Below, in pieces: positions 1 to 8,481 of a stretch of DNA of 64,000 bases. The position numbers and the translations under genes were made by a program. This stretch comes from Limibacterium fermenti (GTDB lineage: Bacteria > Bacteroidota > Bacteroidia > Bacteroidales > Dysgonomonadaceae), in contig NZ_CP159486.1 of the NCBI RefSeq assembly GCF_041902845.1, positions 1,860,001 to 1,924,000 of the forward strand, written 5' to 3'. Below the pieces are notes generated by a model that made no database searches, was not told where the DNA came from, and saw only the letters and a list, made by a program, of their open reading frames with translations. The stretch's first letter is position 1. Each line of letters starts with the position of its first letter.

Positions 1-120
1 CGAGACGCATTATATCATTACATCAAGTATCATAATATTCCCAAAATAAAAGAAGGAAGATACATTAAGATATCAAAACCGGAATTGGACAAATTATTTG
101 AAATGCAAATCATCGAATAA
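1..120 (+). CDS. Excisionase/MerR-type helix-turn-helix protein, C-terminal end (partial)
   Basis: The first 39 codons of frame 1 are open and end in TAA at 118-120; the start lies outside the window. The peptide reads as the second half of a small winged helix-turn-helix domain (a YHYIKYHNIPKIKEGRYIKI segment followed by SKPELDKLF), the pattern of excisionase-family DNA-binding proteins that recognise recombination sites. The recombinase gene starts 2 bases after its stop, so the two are almost certainly co-transcribed. Such small proteins usually set the direction of site-specific recombination or control the integrase promoter; which one applies here cannot be read from the fragment. Confidence 0.6.
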   Translation, partial: RDALYHYIKYHNIPKIKEGRYIKISKPELDKLFEMQIIE

Positions 121-122
121 CT

Positions 123-1226
123 ATGGCAACTATACCAAAAGTAACATTGAGAAAAAGAGTAGTGTCGGGTGCGAAAGAAAGTTTGTATCTCGACTTCTAT
201 CCGGCAATACGTGATCCTTTTACAATGCGCATGACACGTCGGGAATCATTAGGCATTTATATTTATGCCAAACCGAAAAATGAAATGGAGTGGGAGTTCA
301 ATCAGGAAATGATAATGAAAGGCGAAGTTATTCGTGGATTGAGAGTACAGTCTTTGATTAATGAAGAGTTTGGTTTTCTGGATAAAAACAAGAAAAAAGC
401 GGATTTTCTGTCTTACTTTAAAATGAAGGCTCAGAAAAAAGACCAGAAATGGATGAAAGTATATCTGCACTTTCATAAATTTGTGAATGGTAAATGTTCT
501 TTCGGGGATGTCACGGTGGAACTTTGTAATAAATTCAGGGATTATCTTCTTAATGCTCATCATTTGAAGCGTAAAAACCAGAAAATATCCCAAAATTCGG
601 CTGCCGGATATTTCTCAACTTTCCGAGCGCTTTTAAAAATAGCGTACAAAGAAAAGTTTTTCAGGGAAAATCTCAATGACTTCCTTGAATCTATTGATAC
701 GACCGATGTGAAAATAGAATATCTCACTTTAGAGGAAGTGAAGAAGTTGGTCGAAATTCCGTGTAAGATTCCTGTTCTAAAGGAGGCATCATTATTTTCT
801 TGCCTCACTGGATTGCGTATCAGTGATATTTTAAATCTGGAATGGAAAAATATTGTTCCCGCTTCTGAAGGTGGTTATTGCTTGCGGTTAAGAACAGAGA
901 AAACCGAGACGGAAACCACATTACCCATAAGCGATGAAGCTTTGAAATTATGTGGAGAACGAAGCGAGGGAAAAGTTTTTAAAGGCTTAAAGAGATTTAT
1001 GGTTTATCAACCGCTGAAACACTGGGTTCAAGATGCGGGGATTACTAAGCACATCACCTTTCATTGCTTCCGCCATACGTTTGCCACTTTGCAGATTGCA
1101 TTGGGAACCGATATTTATACGGTAAGTAAAATGCTTACTCACAAAAACGTTTCAACGACACAAATATATTCCGATTTGGTAAACGCTAAAAAACGAGAAT
1201 CTGCCAATAAAATAAGTTTAAAATAA
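123..1226 (+). CDS. Tyrosine recombinase / integrase
   Basis: A 367-residue site-specific recombinase of the phage-integrase superfamily. The N-terminal part (about 1-90) is the arm-type DNA-binding region common in Bacteroidota integrases, about 95-190 is the SAM-like core-binding domain, and 200-360 is the catalytic domain. The catalytic set is complete: R232 in GLRISD, H314 and R317 in HCFRH, H340 in LTHKN and the nucleophile Y349 in QIYSDL. It should therefore be able to cut and rejoin DNA at an att site. It follows an excisionase-like gene by 2 bases and precedes accessory genes, which fits the integrase end of an integrative element. No attachment site could be assigned. The ATG at 123 is the natural start, given its position right after the previous stop. 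Confidence 0.93.
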   Translation: MATIPKVTLRKRVVSGAKESLYLDFYPAIRDPFTMRMTRRESLGIYIYAKPKNEMEWEFNQEMIMKGEVIRGLRVQSLINEEFGFLDKNKKKADFLSYFKMKAQKKDQKWMKVYLHFHKFVNGKCSFGDVTVELCNKFRDYLLNAHHLKRKNQKISQNSAAGYFSTFRALLKIAYKEKFFRENLNDFLESIDTTDVKIEYLTLEEVKKLVEIPCKIPVLKEASLFSCLTGLRISDILNLEWKNIVPASEGGYCLRLRTEKTETETTLPISDEALKLCGERSEGKVFKGLKRFMVYQPLKHWVQDAGITKHITFHCFRHTFATLQIALGTDIYTVSKMLTHKNVSTTQIYSDLVNAKKRESANKISLK

Positions 1227-1263
1227 TAGTGGTGGCAGTGTCGCCACAAAATAATAAGAAATA

Positions 1264-2244
1264 ATGAAAACAGGAGAAATAGTTATTTATCAAACGCCTA
1301 ATGGTGGGGCAAACATAGAAGTGCGATTGGAAAACGATACAGTATGGCTTCGTCGCCAACAAATGGCAGAGTTATTTGGTCGGGATATTAAAACAATCGG
1401 TAAGCATATTAACAACGCAGCAAGAGAAGAATTGTCCGGAATTTCAACTGTCGCAAATTTTGCGACAGTTCAAAAAGAGGGTAATAGAGACGTGTTGCGC
1501 GAATTAGAATATTGTAATTTAGATATGATAATCTCAGTTGGATATAGAGTTAAATCCAATAGAGGTATACAGTTCCGAATCTGGGCTAACAAGATACTAA
1601 AAGAATATCTCGTTAAGGGTTACGTCGTAAATGAAAAGATTAAATTACAACAATATAGTGACTTAAAGCAGACAGTTAAACTTTTATCAAATGTACTACA
1701 ATCAAAAGAGCTATCTGCCGATGAAGCAACCGGATTGTTACAAGTAATCAGTGACTATACATACGCATTGGATACATTGGACAGGTACGACTATCAGGAA
1801 TTAGCAGTAGAGCACACTACTTCACATGACTCTTTCCGGGTAACTTATGAAGGAGCAATGGAGGTGGTTGGTTTTCTTAAAAACAAGTTTGGCGGAAGTG
1901 ATTTGTTTGGAAACGAGAAAGATGAATCATTCAAAAGTTCTATTAGTACAATTTACCAAACATTTGACGGACAAGACCTCTATCCGAGCGTGGAAGAAAA
2001 AGCGGCCATGTTACTCTATTTGGTAACGAAAAATCATTCTTTTAGCGATGGAAATAAACGGATTGCCGCATTTCTCTTTCTTTGGTTTCTGGAGAAGAAC
2101 GGTATTCTTTATAAAGCCGATGGTACAAAACTCATTGAAAACAACACATTAGTAGCTCTTACTCTTATGATTGCAGAGAGCCGAACGGAAGAGAAAGACG
2201 TAATGGTAAAAGTGGTTGTTAATCTGATAAATAAAAACAATTAG
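1264..2244 (+). CDS. RhuM-family protein with C-terminal Fic/Doc domain
   Basis: 326 residues in two recognisable halves. Residues 1-130 match the RhuM (virulence protein, SPI-3) family: an opening such as IYQTPNGGANIEVRLENDTV, then WLRRQQMAELFGRDIKTIGKH and a conserved TVANFATVQ stretch. Residues about 190-320 form a Fic/Doc fold with the active-site loop H258-S-F-S-D-G-N-K-R266, the HxFxxGN(K/G)R signature of AMP- or phosphotransferases. Doc-type enzymes modify translation factors or other proteins and often act as toxins. No separate antitoxin gene is seen and no (S/T)xxxE(G/N) inhibitory helix was identified with confidence. It lies 37 bases after the integrase, as cargo of the island. 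Biochemical target unknown. Confidence 0.85.
   Translation: MKTGEIVIYQTPNGGANIEVRLENDTVWLRRQQMAELFGRDIKTIGKHINNAAREELSGISTVANFATVQKEGNRDVLRELEYCNLDMIISVGYRVKSNRGIQFRIWANKILKEYLVKGYVVNEKIKLQQYSDLKQTVKLLSNVLQSKELSADEATGLLQVISDYTYALDTLDRYDYQELAVEHTTSHDSFRVTYEGAMEVVGFLKNKFGGSDLFGNEKDESFKSSISTIYQTFDGQDLYPSVEEKAAMLLYLVTKNHSFSDGNKRIAAFLFLWFLEKNGILYKADGTKLIENNTLVALTLMIAESRTEEKDVMVKVVVNLINKNN
1446..1470. repeat. Perfect 12-bp palindrome inside the RhuM-Fic gene
   Basis: The arms AACTGTCGCAAA and TTTGCGACAGTT are separated by a single T. The stretch encodes the conserved STVANFATVQ segment, so the symmetry may be a by-product of the protein sequence. It could equally be an operator or a hairpin in the mRNA. 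Confidence 0.8.
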
Positions 2245-2285
2245 TAGTGATGTCTGAGCTGTGTCAACATTGTCGACAAAAATTA

Positions 2286-2304
2286 GTGGGTTTTCAAACC
2301 CCAC
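2286..2304 (+). terminator. Possible hairpin after the RhuM-Fic gene
   Basis: GTGGG and CCCAC arms with an A/T-rich loop and a bulged C lie about 40 bases after the stop codon. There is only a weak T-run behind it, so termination is a guess. Confidence 0.3.
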
Positions 2305-2348
2305 ATTTAGGCGGAGAGAAATTAATAATAATTTGAGGAATATATTGG

Positions 2349-2534
2349 ATGAAAAGTAAATGCCTTGAATATATTATAATCTACCTGTCAGTAGTTATTG
2401 GATGTATCGCTATTGCTGCACTTGTGAGAATTGTCGCAATCGAAATGGGAGCCGATGAATTTACTGCAAATATTGTCTTTTGGATGGTTGTGGGATTGGG
2501 AGTAGTTATCTACTATAATACTCCCCAAAATTAG
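2349..2534 (+). CDS. Small two-helix membrane protein, possibly cut short by the IS
   Basis: 61 residues with two hydrophobic segments (about 9-31 and 42-57), KSK at the start as an N-terminal anchor and an acidic MGADEF turn between helices. No family is recognised. Its last residues (NTPQN) are encoded by CTCCCCAAAATT, which resembles the terminal repeat of IS3-family elements. The native C-terminus may therefore have been lost when the neighbouring element inserted, and the stop codon may belong to the element. It lies 104 bases after the RhuM-Fic gene on the same strand. Whether it is expressed is unknown. Confidence 0.45.
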   Translation: MKSKCLEYIIIYLSVVIGCIAIAALVRIVAIEMGADEFTANIVFWMVVGLGVVIYYNTPQN

Positions 2535-2579
2535 GACAAGAAGTTAAGTAGTATCTTTGTGCGTAAAAGACAAAGAATT

Positions 2580-2867
2580 ATGAATAAAGGAAGTCGGAGA
2601 AAATTCAGTGCTGAATTTAAAGCCAAAGTAGCGTTGGAAGCATTGCAAGAACGAGAAACCATTGAAAGTTTGTGTAAAAAATATGATTTGCATCCCAATC
2701 AGGTAAGCCAGTGGAAACGTTCTTTCAAGGAAGAAGGAAGCAAGGTCTTTGAAAAGAGTGTCGGGCATGATGAATTATCAGAAAAAGACCGTCTGATAGC
2801 AGAACTTTATCGTCAGATAGGGGAATTGAAGGTTGACAATGACTGGTTAAAAAAAAAGCTGCGATGA
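2580..2867 (+). CDS. IS3-family transposase OrfA (helix-turn-helix subunit)
   Basis: 95 residues from the ATG at 2580; a GTG 21 bases upstream is also in frame but lies inside the promoter-like TATCTTTG at 2552-2559, so the ATG is preferred. The protein is a Transposase_8-type DNA-binding unit: RRKFSAEFKAKVALEAL, then the helix-turn-helix ESLCKKYDLHPNQVSQWKRSF, and a C-terminal leucine-zipper-like coiled coil (DRLIAELYRQIGELKVDNDW). It binds the element ends. It ends in TGA 4 bases into orfB, and normal transposase is made by frameshifting into the next frame. Confidence 0.9.
   Translation: MNKGSRRKFSAEFKAKVALEALQERETIESLCKKYDLHPNQVSQWKRSFKEEGSKVFEKSVGHDELSEKDRLIAELYRQIGELKVDNDWLKKKLR
2852..2858 (+). 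promoter_or_regulatory. Programmed -1 frameshift site A_AAA_AAG
   Basis: Nine A residues (2849-2857) followed by G give the classical slippery heptamer A_AAA_AAG in the OrfA frame. A -1 shift there enters the OrfB frame, which is open from 2843 onward, and yields an OrfAB fusion. This is the normal way IS3-family elements make active transposase. Confidence 0.8.
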
Positions 2868-3721
2868 TGCCTCCGGAAGTACGCCGCGAATTGGTCGAAC
2901 GTCAATCTCCGGAGATGAGTATAGTGCGTCAATGCAAGCTGCTTTCGATTCACCGTAGCGGGTTGTACTACACCCCTTCTCCTGAAAGTGAGGAGAATTT
3001 GGGGATTATGCGTTGGTTGGACGAACAATATCTTTCCACTCCATTTTATGGTGTTGAGCGACTTCTACCCTTACTCACCCTGTTAGGGTATAGAATCAAC
3101 CGTAAACGGCTCAGACGGTTAATGCGCATGGTGGGTTGGCAGACCCTTTATCCGGGCACAAGGACCACTATCCCGGGAAAGGATGGGCACAAATACCCCT
3201 ATTTGTTGAAAGGGCTGAAGATTGACAGGCCGAATCAGGTTTGGGCCATTGACATCACCTATATTCCCATGTCGAAAGGGTTTATGTATTTGTTTGCCAT
3301 TATCGATGTTTACTCACGTTATGTGGTGGGCTGGAGCCTGAGTAACACGATGAGCGCGGAATGGTGTGTGGATTGTATCGAAGAGGCTATCTCGGTACAT
3401 GGAACACCGGAAATAATCAATTCTGACCAAGGCAGTCAGTTCACTTCGGATATTTACACCGATTGCCTGAAAAGGCATGAGATTCGCATCAGTATGGACG
3501 GTAGAGGTCGTGCCATCGATAATATCTTTATTGAACGTTTATGGCGCAGTGTGAAGTACGAACACATCTATTTGCATGCGTATGACGATGGAAACAGTTT
3601 GTGGAAGGGATTGAACGGGTACTTCCGGTTCTATAATCACGACAGGCTCCATCAGAGCCTTGGCTACCGACCGCCGATAGAAGTCTTCCAATGTGGAACG
3701 GGACGGCTGAAAACGGCCTGA
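2864..3721 (+). CDS. IS3-family transposase OrfB (DDE integrase core)
   Basis: 285 residues. Residues about 35-90 are the HTH_21-type segment (MRWLDEQYLSTPFYGVERL) and about 115-275 the retroviral-type integrase core. The catalytic triad is visible: D in VWAIDITYIP, D in NSDQGSQF and E in FIERLWRSVKYE, about 35 residues apart in the last pair as expected for a DDE(35) enzyme. It ends with the usual GYRPPIEVF. The ATG overlaps the orfA stop by 4 bases; translation mostly occurs through the frameshifted OrfAB product. Nothing suggests inactivation of the protein itself, but mobility depends on element ends, of which only the left is recognisable. Confidence 0.92.
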   Translation: MMPPEVRRELVERQSPEMSIVRQCKLLSIHRSGLYYTPSPESEENLGIMRWLDEQYLSTPFYGVERLLPLLTLLGYRINRKRLRRLMRMVGWQTLYPGTRTTIPGKDGHKYPYLLKGLKIDRPNQVWAIDITYIPMSKGFMYLFAIIDVYSRYVVGWSLSNTMSAEWCVDCIEEAISVHGTPEIINSDQGSQFTSDIYTDCLKRHEIRISMDGRGRAIDNIFIERLWRSVKYEHIYLHAYDDGNSLWKGLNGYFRFYNHDRLHQSLGYRPPIEVFQCGTGRLKTA

Positions 3722-3732
3722 TAGGGAGAGCC

Positions 3733-3785
3733 TTTTTTTAGCTCATTCCGCTTCGGCTACGCCTTCGCTCCATGAGCTAAAGAAA
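3733..3785. terminator. Long hairpin with T/A flanks between transposase and R-M gene
   Basis: TTTTTTTAGCTCAT (3733-3746) pairs with ATGAGCTAAAGAAA (3772-3785), 14 positions with one G-T pair, around a 25-base loop rich in CTTCGGC-like words. With its T-run it could end transposase transcription, and it may mark the surviving edge of the IS. No gene lies in 3722-3839. Confidence 0.5.
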
Positions 3786-3839
3786 AAACAGCGAATAAAA
3801 TGAAAGAAAAGTATTATAAACCAAATAATAAGTATAAAT

Positions 3840-6800
3840 TTGTATGAAGATATTTATCTTAACGCACTTAATAAAGTGATAATACCTGTCCTACAACTGG
3901 GGAGTAGTGTAGACAAAGGCATTTTCGATTTAATTATTTGTGACGAAGCCCATCGTACCACAGGTGTAACGCTTTCCAACGACGATGAAAGTGCTTTCGT
4001 AAAAGTCCATGATAATGATTTTATTCAAGGACATAAACGAATGTATATGACTGCTACGCCTCGTCTGTATAGCGACGACAATAAGAAAAAAGCCGTGGAT
4101 ATGGATGCCGTGCTTTGTTCGATGGACGACACGAGGCTCTACGGAGAAGAAATATACCATATCGGTTTTGGAGAGGCCGTAAACAAAGGATTGTTATCCG
4201 ATTATAAAGTTTTGGTGCTTACGGTTAATGAGAACGACATGCCTCTTTCTGTCCAACAGATGGTTGCTGACGGAACTACCGAAGTTCCCGCAAACGATAT
4301 TAATAAACTTATAGGTTGTATTAACGCTTTGAGCAAAGAGTTGGTAGGAGACAATGCCCTTGTTAAAAGTAGTGACCCCGAGCCGATGCATACTGCTGTC
4401 GCTTTTTGTCAAAATATAAAAACCTCTAAACAAATCACCAACGCGTTTAATCAAATGGGCGAACTTTATTACAAAAAATTGAGTGAAGAAGCCCAACAGC
4501 GAATGGTAATGGTGGATAGCCAGCATATCGACGGAACAATGGCTGCTACTGAGCGAGGGCAAAAACTTTCATGGCTCAAAAGCGTGGAGCGGGGAACACA
4601 AAACTGCCGTATTCTCACGAATGTGCGTTGTTTGAGCGAAGGTGTGGACGTTCCATCATTGGATGCAGTTATTTTTCTTTCACCCCGAAATTCCCAAGTG
4701 GACGTAGTCCAATCCGTTGGGCGGGTTATGCGCCGTGCTCCGGGTAAAAAATATGGCTATATCATCATACCTATTGTTATTCCAAGCGATGTGGATACCA
4801 AAAAAGCGTTAGATAATAATAAAGTTTATGCTGTTGTCTGGACGGTTCTTAATGCGCTTCGTGCCCACGACGACCGATTCAAAGCCACTGTCAATAAAAT
4901 AGAACTCAATAAAAACAAACCGCAGAATATTGTTATCGGCGCTCCGGCGCACGGCGGTGATAATGATTATAACGATGCGGGATTGGTTGATAACACTTCC
5001 GATGCCGTATTGCAGCTGTCGCTCAAATTTGAGCAAATGCAAAGCTTGCTTTATGCCAAAATGGTGGAGAAAGTGGGTGATAGGCGCTATTGGGAGCAAT
5101 GGGCAAAAGACATTGCGGAGATAGCCGAACGGCAGATCGAGCGCATTACCCATCTTGTTGCCGAAGATAAAAAGCACAAAAAAGCTTTTGAACGTTTTCT
5201 GAAAGGACTGCACAAGAACATTAACCCATCCGTAACCGAAGCAGAAGCCATTGAGATGCTTTCGCAACACATCATCACCCAACCCGTTTTCGAAGCCCTG
5301 TTTGAAAACTATTCGTTTGTGAAGAATAATGCCATTTCACAATCCATGCAACAAATGTTAGGTCTTCTGGAAAATGAAAATACGGAACAGGAAAATGATA
5401 CGCTACAGAAATTTTATGATAGCGTAAAAATGAGGGCATCAGAAATAGACAATGCCGAAGCCAAACAAAAGATCATTATCGAACTCTATGATAAGTTTTT
5501 CAAGGCTGCGTTTCCGAAAATGGCTGAACGGTTGGGTATTGTATATACGCCGGTAGAAGTAGTAGATTTCATTATTCATTCGGTAAGCGATGTACTGCAA
5601 AAAGAATTTGGCCGTATGTTGAGCGATGAAAACATTCATATCCTAGACCCCTTTACGGGTACAGGAACATTTATTACCCGATTATTACAAACTGGATTAA
5701 TTTCGCCCGAAACGCTTGAAAGAAAATATAAACAGGAAATTCATGCTAACGAAATAGTATTGCTTGCTTACTATATTGGTTCGGTTAATATCGAAAACGT
5801 ATATCACGAAATAAAAAACGAAACGGAAGGAGAATATACGCCGTTCGATGGAATCTGTTTGACCGATACTTTTCAATTGGGTGAAACAAAAGATAGCGAA
5901 GAACTTTTCAGCGAAATGTTTCCACAGAACTCCAAACGGGTTCAGGAACAGCAAAAAGCCCCTTTGCGTGTGATTATAGGCAATCCGCCTTATTCCATCG
6001 GGCAAAAATCAGCTAACGACAATTCTGAAAATCAGAAATATACCTATTTAGAAAAAAGGATTGAAACTACATATGCAGTAGGAACGGCTGCTAATTCCAT
6101 AAAAGCTTTATATGACGCGTACATTAAAGCTTTCCGATGGGCAAGCGATCGGTTAGACCCGAATAATGGAGGAATTATCTGTTTTGTTTCCAATGGGGCA
6201 TGGATTGATACGAATGGAATGGATGGTTTCAGAAAGTCCATCGAAAAAGAATTTTCATCTATTTATGTATTTAACTTACGTGGAAATCAACGTACAAGTG
6301 GCGAATTATCAAGAAAAGAAGGCGGCAAGATTTTTGGATCAGGTAGCCGGACGCCTATTGCTGTTACTTTATTGGTGAAAAAGCCAGGACGCATAGGCAA
6401 CGCCAAAATCCGGTACCACGAAGTGGAAGACTATCTTACTCGTGAAGATAAATTGACCTTGACTAAAAATTTTGGTAGTATTTCCAACCCGAAAATGCAA
6501 TGGCAGGTTCTTCAACCCAACGAATATGGTGATTGGATTAACCATCGGAATGACAGTTTTTCCGATCTCATTGCGCTTACACCGGATAAGAAATTCGATG
6601 GGCAAACAAAATCATTTTTTACAACGTATTCACTTGGTATCGCAACCGCTGCTGACACATGGATGTATAATTTTTCTTATAATAAATTGTCAGAAAATAT
6701 TCAATCATTAATTGGGTTTTACAATAATAGATTGGAAATCCCTGACTCCAAGTTTTCTGATGAACATTATGATAAGACAAAAATAAGCTGGAATGATAAA

Positions 6801-7769
6801 TTGAAAAATTCTTTTGATAAAGGAGAAGTGTTAGCATTTTCAGATAAAAACATTGTTAACTCTATCTATCGCCCTTTTCAAAATCAACATGTTTGTTTTG
6901 AAAAAGCAATCGTACAACGTACATATCAACAAGATAAATTCTTTCCTTTATCACAGATTAGAAATTTAATCATATGTGTTTCTGGGTTAGGAGGAAATAA
7001 ACAAGCTTCCGTTTTAATCTCAGATAAAATTGTTGATTTGAATTTATTAGAAGCAGGAGCACAATGCTTCCCTCTCTATTGGTATGAAGAACGGCAGCAA
7101 GACAGTCCTACGCTCTTCGATGCCGTAGCGGAACCTGAAACAAGTATGTATTCACGTCGTGACGGTATCAGTGATTTTATTTTGGAACGTGCCCGTGCTA
7201 TGTACGGCAATGTGACCCAAAAAGAAGATGTGTTTTATTACGTGTATGGCATTTTGCACAGCCCCCAATACCGTGAAACTTTTGTGGCCGATCTCAAAAA
7301 GACGCTTCCCCGTTTACCTTTGGTGGACAACAGCACCGATTTCTGGAAATTTGTAAAAGCCGGTCGTCAATTAGCAGAACTCCATCTCAATTATGAAAAC
7401 TACGAAAAACCCAACACTGTTCGTGTCATAATAGATACTGGTGCAAATGTGGATTACGAAGTAGAAAAAATGCGTTTTCCCAAGAAAGGGATAACCGATA
7501 CCATCATCTACAACCATCAAATCACGATAGAAAACATTCCCGAAGAGGCATACGAGTACGTTGTAAATGGTAAAAGTGCTATTGAATGGATTATGGAGCG
7601 GTATCAAATAACCACTCATCCGGCAAGCGGCATCACCAACGATCCCAATGATTGGGCGCGTGAACACGGGCAACCCAAATACATTCTCAATTTGCTGTTA
7701 AGTATCATCAACGTAAGTCTGCAAACGGTGGAGACTGTGAAGAGTTTGCCTGAGTTGAAGTTTGATTAA
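3840..7769 (+). CDS. Type ISP restriction-modification enzyme, N-terminally truncated (helicase remnant + methyltransferase + target recognition)
   Basis: 1309 residues that align in layout with the back four-fifths of single-chain type ISP (LlaBIII-like) enzymes, normally about 1600 residues. What is present: helicase motif II D35-E-A-H38, MTATP at 70-74, motif VI QSVGRVMRR at 291-299, then an N6-adenine methyltransferase with motif I DPFTGTGTF from 603 and motif IV N715-P-P-Y718, then a C-terminal target-recognition region. What is missing: the N-terminal Mrr-like nuclease and the Walker A segment of the ATPase. The frame begins with TTG at 3840; an in-frame TGA sits at 3801, inside or next to IS sequence. 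Translocation and cutting should be lost, while DNA methylation could survive. A HEPN gene follows 11 bases downstream, in the same transcription unit. Confidence 0.85.
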   Translation: MYEDIYLNALNKVIIPVLQLGSSVDKGIFDLIICDEAHRTTGVTLSNDDESAFVKVHDNDFIQGHKRMYMTATPRLYSDDNKKKAVDMDAVLCSMDDTRLYGEEIYHIGFGEAVNKGLLSDYKVLVLTVNENDMPLSVQQMVADGTTEVPANDINKLIGCINALSKELVGDNALVKSSDPEPMHTAVAFCQNIKTSKQITNAFNQMGELYYKKLSEEAQQRMVMVDSQHIDGTMAATERGQKLSWLKSVERGTQNCRILTNVRCLSEGVDVPSLDAVIFLSPRNSQVDVVQSVGRVMRRAPGKKYGYIIIPIVIPSDVDTKKALDNNKVYAVVWTVLNALRAHDDRFKATVNKIELNKNKPQNIVIGAPAHGGDNDYNDAGLVDNTSDAVLQLSLKFEQMQSLLYAKMVEKVGDRRYWEQWAKDIAEIAERQIERITHLVAEDKKHKKAFERFLKGLHKNINPSVTEAEAIEMLSQHIITQPVFEALFENYSFVKNNAISQSMQQMLGLLENENTEQENDTLQKFYDSVKMRASEIDNAEAKQKIIIELYDKFFKAAFPKMAERLGIVYTPVEVVDFIIHSVSDVLQKEFGRMLSDENIHILDPFTGTGTFITRLLQTGLISPETLERKYKQEIHANEIVLLAYYIGSVNIENVYHEIKNETEGEYTPFDGICLTDTFQLGETKDSEELFSEMFPQNSKRVQEQQKAPLRVIIGNPPYSIGQKSANDNSENQKYTYLEKRIETTYAVGTAANSIKALYDAYIKAFRWASDRLDPNNGGIICFVSNGAWIDTNGMDGFRKSIEKEFSSIYVFNLRGNQRTSGELSRKEGGKIFGSGSRTPIAVTLLVKKPGRIGNAKIRYHEVEDYLTREDKLTLTKNFGSISNPKMQWQVLQPNEYGDWINHRNDSFSDLIALTPDKKFDGQTKSFFTTYSLGIATAADTWMYNFSYNKLSENIQSLIGFYNNRLEIPDSKFSDEHYDKTKISWNDKLKNSFDKGEVLAFSDKNIVNSIYRPFQNQHVCFEKAIVQRTYQQDKFFPLSQIRNLIICVSGLGGNKQASVLISDKIVDLNLLEAGAQCFPLYWYEERQQDSPTLFDAVAEPETSMYSRRDGISDFILERARAMYGNVTQKEDVFYYVYGILHSPQYRETFVADLKKTLPRLPLVDNSTDFWKFVKAGRQLAELHLNYENYEKPNTVRVIIDTGANVDYEVEKMRFPKKGITDTIIYNHQITIENIPEEAYEYVVNGKSAIEWIMERYQITTHPASGITNDPNDWAREHGQPKYILNLLLSIINVSLQTVETVKSLPELKFD

Positions 7770-7780
7770 AATATATAACT

Positions 7781-8479
7781 ATGCTTACAGATCGAAACAA
7801 TGGACCAAAAACAGTCGATGAATTAGAAAAAACTGTATTTTGGAAATTAATTGTTAAGGATTATTCTCCAGTTGTTACTAAAAATGAGAAATCCGAAGAA
7901 GAAGATTTTTATTATGAAGTTTTTGTTAAGTCTTATAATATTATAGGCACACTAAGGACATTAGAATTAATAGTAGAGCTTCTAAAAGAGCTTACTCAGG
8001 AAGATATGGGAATAAACTCTCGTAAAATAACTTTGATTAGATATCACGTGGAGAATTTTTATTCAAGAATAACTAAAGTAAACGATCAAATTCTTCTTTT
8101 GATAAATGTAATATTTAGTTTAGAATTACAGGAGAAAGAATGTTATTACAGAACTGTTTCAAATAAACTAAAAAAAATATCTGAAACTGAGAATATTTTA
8201 GATTATCTTACGAGCAATAGTGAAGCTTTTGAGGTTATAAGGGATGAAAGAAATAAAATTACCCATCGAGAAAATTTTTTAGATTTAGATTTTGCAAATT
8301 TGTCTGCCAGTGCATTTTTGGGAAAAGCTACTAGTGGAGAATTAAATGAATACCTCGGAGCAAAGATTACTATTTTCGAAAAATATATTGTGATGGTAAT
8401 AAATTGGGCGTTTTGGGCAGGTGTTTTGTTAATGAAACCATATAATAATAGGAAAGGATTACTAAAAAAGGAGATATAA
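7781..8479 (+). CDS. HEPN-domain protein (Cthe_2314-like)
   Basis: 232 residues, mostly helical and lysine/glutamate-rich. The C-terminal half carries R157-N-K-I-T-H162 within the wider RDERNKITHRENFLDLDF, the Rx4-6H signature of HEPN domains. In many toxins and defence effectors this is the RNA-cleaving site; in others the fold is only a scaffold. The sequence resembles the Cthe_2314-like HEPN group, recalled rather than searched. It begins 11 bases after the type ISP gene and its stop is 2 bases before the next start, so it belongs to one operon with both. The AT content is high, as in the rest of the island. The inferred role is RNA cleavage or protein binding in a defence or toxin system; not demonstrated. 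Confidence 0.65.
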   Translation: MLTDRNNGPKTVDELEKTVFWKLIVKDYSPVVTKNEKSEEEDFYYEVFVKSYNIIGTLRTLELIVELLKELTQEDMGINSRKITLIRYHVENFYSRITKVNDQILLLINVIFSLELQEKECYYRTVSNKLKKISETENILDYLTSNSEAFEVIRDERNKITHRENFLDLDFANLSASAFLGKATSGELNEYLGAKITIFEKYIVMVINWAFWAGVLLMKPYNNRKGLLKKEI

Positions 8480-8481
8480 GA

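Larger units (their letters stand above)
2521..3788 (+). mobile_element. IS3-family insertion sequence (right end not resolved)
   Basis: Two overlapping transposase frames, orfA and orfB, joined by a -1 slippery run, define an IS3-family element. The left end is placed near 2521 because CTCCCCAAAATTAGG resembles known IS3/IS150-type termini. No inverted copy of that end is found between 3722 and 3840, so the right terminus appears lost or diverged. The coordinates are approximate. The element sits exactly where the front part of the downstream type ISP gene is missing, which suggests an IS-mediated deletion. Confidence 0.7.

Noticed and set aside
3722..3839. Right inverted repeat of the IS3 element
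   Set aside because: No inverted match to the left end CCCCAAAATTAGG was found; the boundary is left open.
3800..3847. A 15-codon frame (ATG 3800) ahead of the R-M gene as its missing start
   Set aside because: It ends in TGA within a few bases in another frame and does not resemble type ISP sequence.
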